Notes under the pieces: model-generated | Told to the model about the DNA's origin: nothing | Databases searched by the model: none | What the model saw: only the letters and a program-made list of their open reading frames with translations | NCBI RefSeq assembly: GCF_902498785.1 | Contig: NZ_LR701493.1 | Location: 806,724 to 870,723, forward strand | Source of the DNA: Sphingomonas sp. EC-HK361 | Lineage (GTDB): Bacteria > Pseudomonadota > Alphaproteobacteria > Sphingomonadales > Sphingomonadaceae | DNA: 64,000 bases | Reading direction: 5' to 3' | Translations under genes and position numbers: made by a program | Part shown: piece by piece, positions 62,008 through 64,000 of the stretch | How positions within the stretch are numbered: position 1 is the first letter of the stretch | Layout: each line of letters begins with the position of its first letter

Positions 62008-63545
62008 TGATCCGGCCGGGTTCCGTGGTGGACGAAGAGGGGGCGGCCGCGGCTGAGCCGGTCCTCGCGCATCCGTTGCCGATCCTCCCCTATATCTTTG
62101 CGCGCAAGTTCGGCGTGGTGCTCGACGGCGAGCGCGTCGCGATGCGCGACGGGGCCGATCCCAAGGTGCTGATCGAGGTGCGCCGCTTTCTCGAACGCCC
62201 GTTCGACGTCACCTTCGTGGAGGCGACGGCGTTCGATCGGCTGTTGTCGGATGCCTATGCGATGGACGGCCAGGCAAACGCGCTCGCCGCAGTCGGGATG
62301 GGCGACGAGCTGGACAGTCTCGCGGGCGATCTGCCGACTGCGGAGGACCTGCTCGACACCGCCGACGATGCGCCGGCGATCCGGCTCATCAACGGCGTGA
62401 TCGCGGACGCGGCGCGCAACGGCGTGTCGGATATTCATATCGAGCCCTACGAAAGCGGCCTCGTCGTGCGGATGCGGATCGACGGGGTGCTGCGCGAGAC
62501 GCTCCGGATGCCGCCGCATGTCGCGCCCGTGGTCGTAAGCCGTGTGAAGGTGATGGCGCGGCTCGACATCGCCGAACGCCGCGTGCCGCAGGACGGGCGG
62601 ATGGGGCTGACGCTCGGTGGCAAGCTGCTCGACGTGCGCGTCTCGACGCTCCCCAGCCGCGCGGGTGAACGCGTGGTTCTGCGCATTCTTGACAAGGATA
62701 ATGCGGGGATCGATCTCGACGCGCTCGGCATGGCGCCGGCGATGCACGCGCTGCTCGACGGCGCGGTGCACGAGCCCAACGGCATCGTGCTGGTGACCGG
62801 CCCGACCGGCAGCGGCAAGACGACGACGCTCTACGCGGCGCTGCGCCTGCTGAACGACGGCAGCCGCAACATCCTTACGGTCGAGGACCCGGTGGAGTAT
62901 GCGGTCGACGGGGTCGGGCAGACGCAGGTCAACGCCAAGGTCGGGCTGACCTTCGCGGCGGGGCTGCGCGCGATCCTGCGGCAGGACCCCGACGTGGTGA
63001 TGGTCGGCGAAATCCGCGACCGCGAAACCGCCGAGATTGCGGTGCAGGCATCGCTCACCGGGCATCTGGTGCTCTCCACCGTCCACACCAACGACGCGGT
63101 CGGCGCGATCACGCGGATGCGCGACATGAAGGTCGAGCCGTTCCTGCTCGCCTCCACCCTGCGCGCGGTGATCGCGCAGCGGCTGGTGCGGCGGCTGTGC
63201 CCGAATTGCCGCAAGCCGGTGAAGGCGGGGGAGGGCGTCGCCGCGCTCCTCGGGATTGCGGACGATGTGACGGTGTACGAGCCGGTCGGCTGCGACCAGT
63301 GCGGGCGCACGGGCTTCAAGGGGCGGATCGGCGTGTTCGAGGCGGTACGCGTCGATGAGACGATCCGCCGGCTCATCAACGAGGGCGGCGACGAAAGCGC
63401 GATCGCGGCGCATGCGTTTGCGCGCGGCGATACACTGGCGGATGCGGCGAGGCGGCTGGTGGAGAGCGGGCAGACGACGGCCGAGGAAGCGGTGCGTGTT
63501 TCGCGGCGCGATGCGATGGATGTGGCGGAGGTTGTGGATGCTTAG
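62004..63545 (+). CDS. gspE: Type II secretion ATPase GspE
   Basis: 513 aa. N-terminal GspL-binding region, then the secretion ATPase: Walker A GPTGSGKT (266-273), Asp box ILTVEDPVEYAVDG, Walker B DPDVVMVGEIRDRETA and His box STVHTNDA. Tetracysteine zinc motif Cys399-Cys402 (CPNC) and Cys430-Cys433 (CDQC) typical of GspE. Hexameric cytoplasmic motor for pseudopilus assembly. Followed by a family-A repeat before gspF. Confidence 0.96.
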   Translation: MMIRPGSVVDEEGAAAAEPVLAHPLPILPYIFARKFGVVLDGERVAMRDGADPKVLIEVRRFLERPFDVTFVEATAFDRLLSDAYAMDGQANALAAVGMGDELDSLAGDLPTAEDLLDTADDAPAIRLINGVIADAARNGVSDIHIEPYESGLVVRMRIDGVLRETLRMPPHVAPVVVSRVKVMARLDIAERRVPQDGRMGLTLGGKLLDVRVSTLPSRAGERVVLRILDKDNAGIDLDALGMAPAMHALLDGAVHEPNGIVLVTGPTGSGKTTTLYAALRLLNDGSRNILTVEDPVEYAVDGVGQTQVNAKVGLTFAAGLRAILRQDPDVVMVGEIRDRETAEIAVQASLTGHLVLSTVHTNDAVGAITRMRDMKVEPFLLASTLRAVIAQRLVRRLCPNCRKPVKAGEGVAALLGIADDVTVYEPVGCDQCGRTGFKGRIGVFEAVRVDETIRRLINEGGDESAIAAHAFARGDTLADAARRLVESGQTTAEEAVRVSRRDAMDVAEVVDA

Positions 63546-63554
63546 GCGCGACCT

Positions 63555-63662
63555 GCTCCCCTCCCTGAAAGGGAGGGGTTGGGGGTGGGTTGGTCCGCGA
63601 GGGAGCGTCGCGTCTGGCCCCCGGCGAGCCCACCCCCACCCCCTCCCTTTCAGGGAGGGGAG
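63555..63662. repeat. Intergenic inverted repeat unit (family A) within the gsp operon
   Basis: Left arm 63555-63588 (CTCCCCTCCCTGAAAGGGAG with GGGGGTGGG) and right arm about 63629-63662, near-perfect complements, with a 40-nt core. The right arm ends GGGAGGGGAG, 2 nt before the gspF TTG start, so it also supplies the ribosome-binding site. Confidence 0.88.
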
Positions 63663-63664
63663 AC

Positions 63665-64000
63665 TTGCCTGACTTCGATTACCTCGCGATCGACACCCGC
63701 GGCAACGAGACGCGCGGACATGTCGCCGCCGACAGCATCGATGCGGCGCGCAGCACGCTCGATCGCAAGCGCCTTTACGTCGTGCGGATCGAACCCGGTT
63801 CGGCGCCCGCCACCAAGGGCCGGCCGCTGTTCGGGCTGCAACTCGGCCGCGCGAAGATGTCGGCCAAGCAGCTGACGCTCTTCACCCGCCAGCTCGCGAC
63901 GCTCAACCGTGTCTCGCCGCTGGAAGAATCGCTGCGCACGATCACGCGCCAGACCGAGCAGGAAAGCGTCCGCGCGATCGTATCCACGGTCCATGCCGGC
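63665..64000 (+). CDS. gspF: Type II secretion inner-membrane protein GspF (5' part)
   Basis: 112 codons from TTG 63665 to the window end, still open. The protein starts PDFDYLAIDTRGNETRGHVAADSIDAARSTLDRKRLYVVRIEP and continues SAKQLTLFTRQLATLNRVSPLEESLRTI, typical of the N-terminal cytoplasmic half of GspF. The GGAGG in the flanking repeat lies 6 nt upstream. The remaining pseudopilin and platform genes should follow outside the window. Confidence 0.92.
   Translation, partial: MPDFDYLAIDTRGNETRGHVAADSIDAARSTLDRKRLYVVRIEPGSAPATKGRPLFGLQLGRAKMSAKQLTLFTRQLATLNRVSPLEESLRTITRQTEQESVRAIVSTVHAG

Overview
The window reads as chromosomal DNA of a sphingomonad (Sphingomonas or close kin, Alphaproteobacteria). 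The grounds are uniformly high GC, split metH, large TonB-dependent receptors with IVVTG-type boxes, tightly packed operons with 4-bp start/stop overlaps (ATGA, GTGA), and several families of GC-rich inverted-repeat hairpins between genes. No phage, CRISPR or rRNA is seen. The only clear mobile element is one IS30-family insertion at about 52.36-53.39 kb.

Layout, left to right. 0-9.6 kb is housekeeping: rsmI and a divergent LpoA-like lipoprotein gene, hemW, a TonB receptor inserted between hemW and rdgB, the rph-rdgB pair, and homoserine dehydrogenase. 9.7-15.2 kb holds small secreted proteins and lipoproteins, including an MliC-domain lipoprotein coupled to a very acidic protein, a Bcr/CflA-type MFS pump and an aldo/keto reductase. 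15.3-21.0 kb is a methionine operon: an ArsR-methyltransferase fusion regulator with a 20-bp palindromic operator on its promoter, metF, and metH as two genes. 21.2-25.5 kb has a flavodoxin-like protein, a small secreted protein and a two-gene type I secretion unit. 25.8-31.0 kb has cysD-cysNC and an FdhF/YdeP molybdo-oxidoreductase. 31.0-35.2 kb has a DUF885 and an S10 peptidase and a four-repeat membrane protein. 35.2-39.9 kb is a cobalamin riboswitch followed by btuB-btuF-btuC-btuD. 39.9-46.8 kb is a LysR regulator divergent from a valine-catabolic operon (mmsA, STAS-like protein, acyl-CoA dehydrogenase, HIBYL-CoA hydrolase, enoyl-CoA hydratase, mmsB). 46.8-52.2 kb has an ICMT-like methyltransferase, an M1 peptidase, lon, HU and tRNA-Val(CAC), then the IS30 element.

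53.6-64.0 kb is the most interesting part. It has a TonB receptor, a repeat-rich lipoprotein with a Pro/Thr linker and a prolyl-4-hydroxylase-like oxygenase on the minus strand, and divergent gspC-gspD-gspE-gspF (type II secretion; gspF is cut by the window end). Two stretches of direct repeats with an exact 11-bp period, resembling PhoB boxes, lie upstream of the lipoprotein gene and of gspC. This suggests a phosphate-starvation export and uptake module, but that rests on context and motif shape only.

All positions and starts were read by eye. Functional names rest on recognisable motifs and family knowledge, not on database searches.
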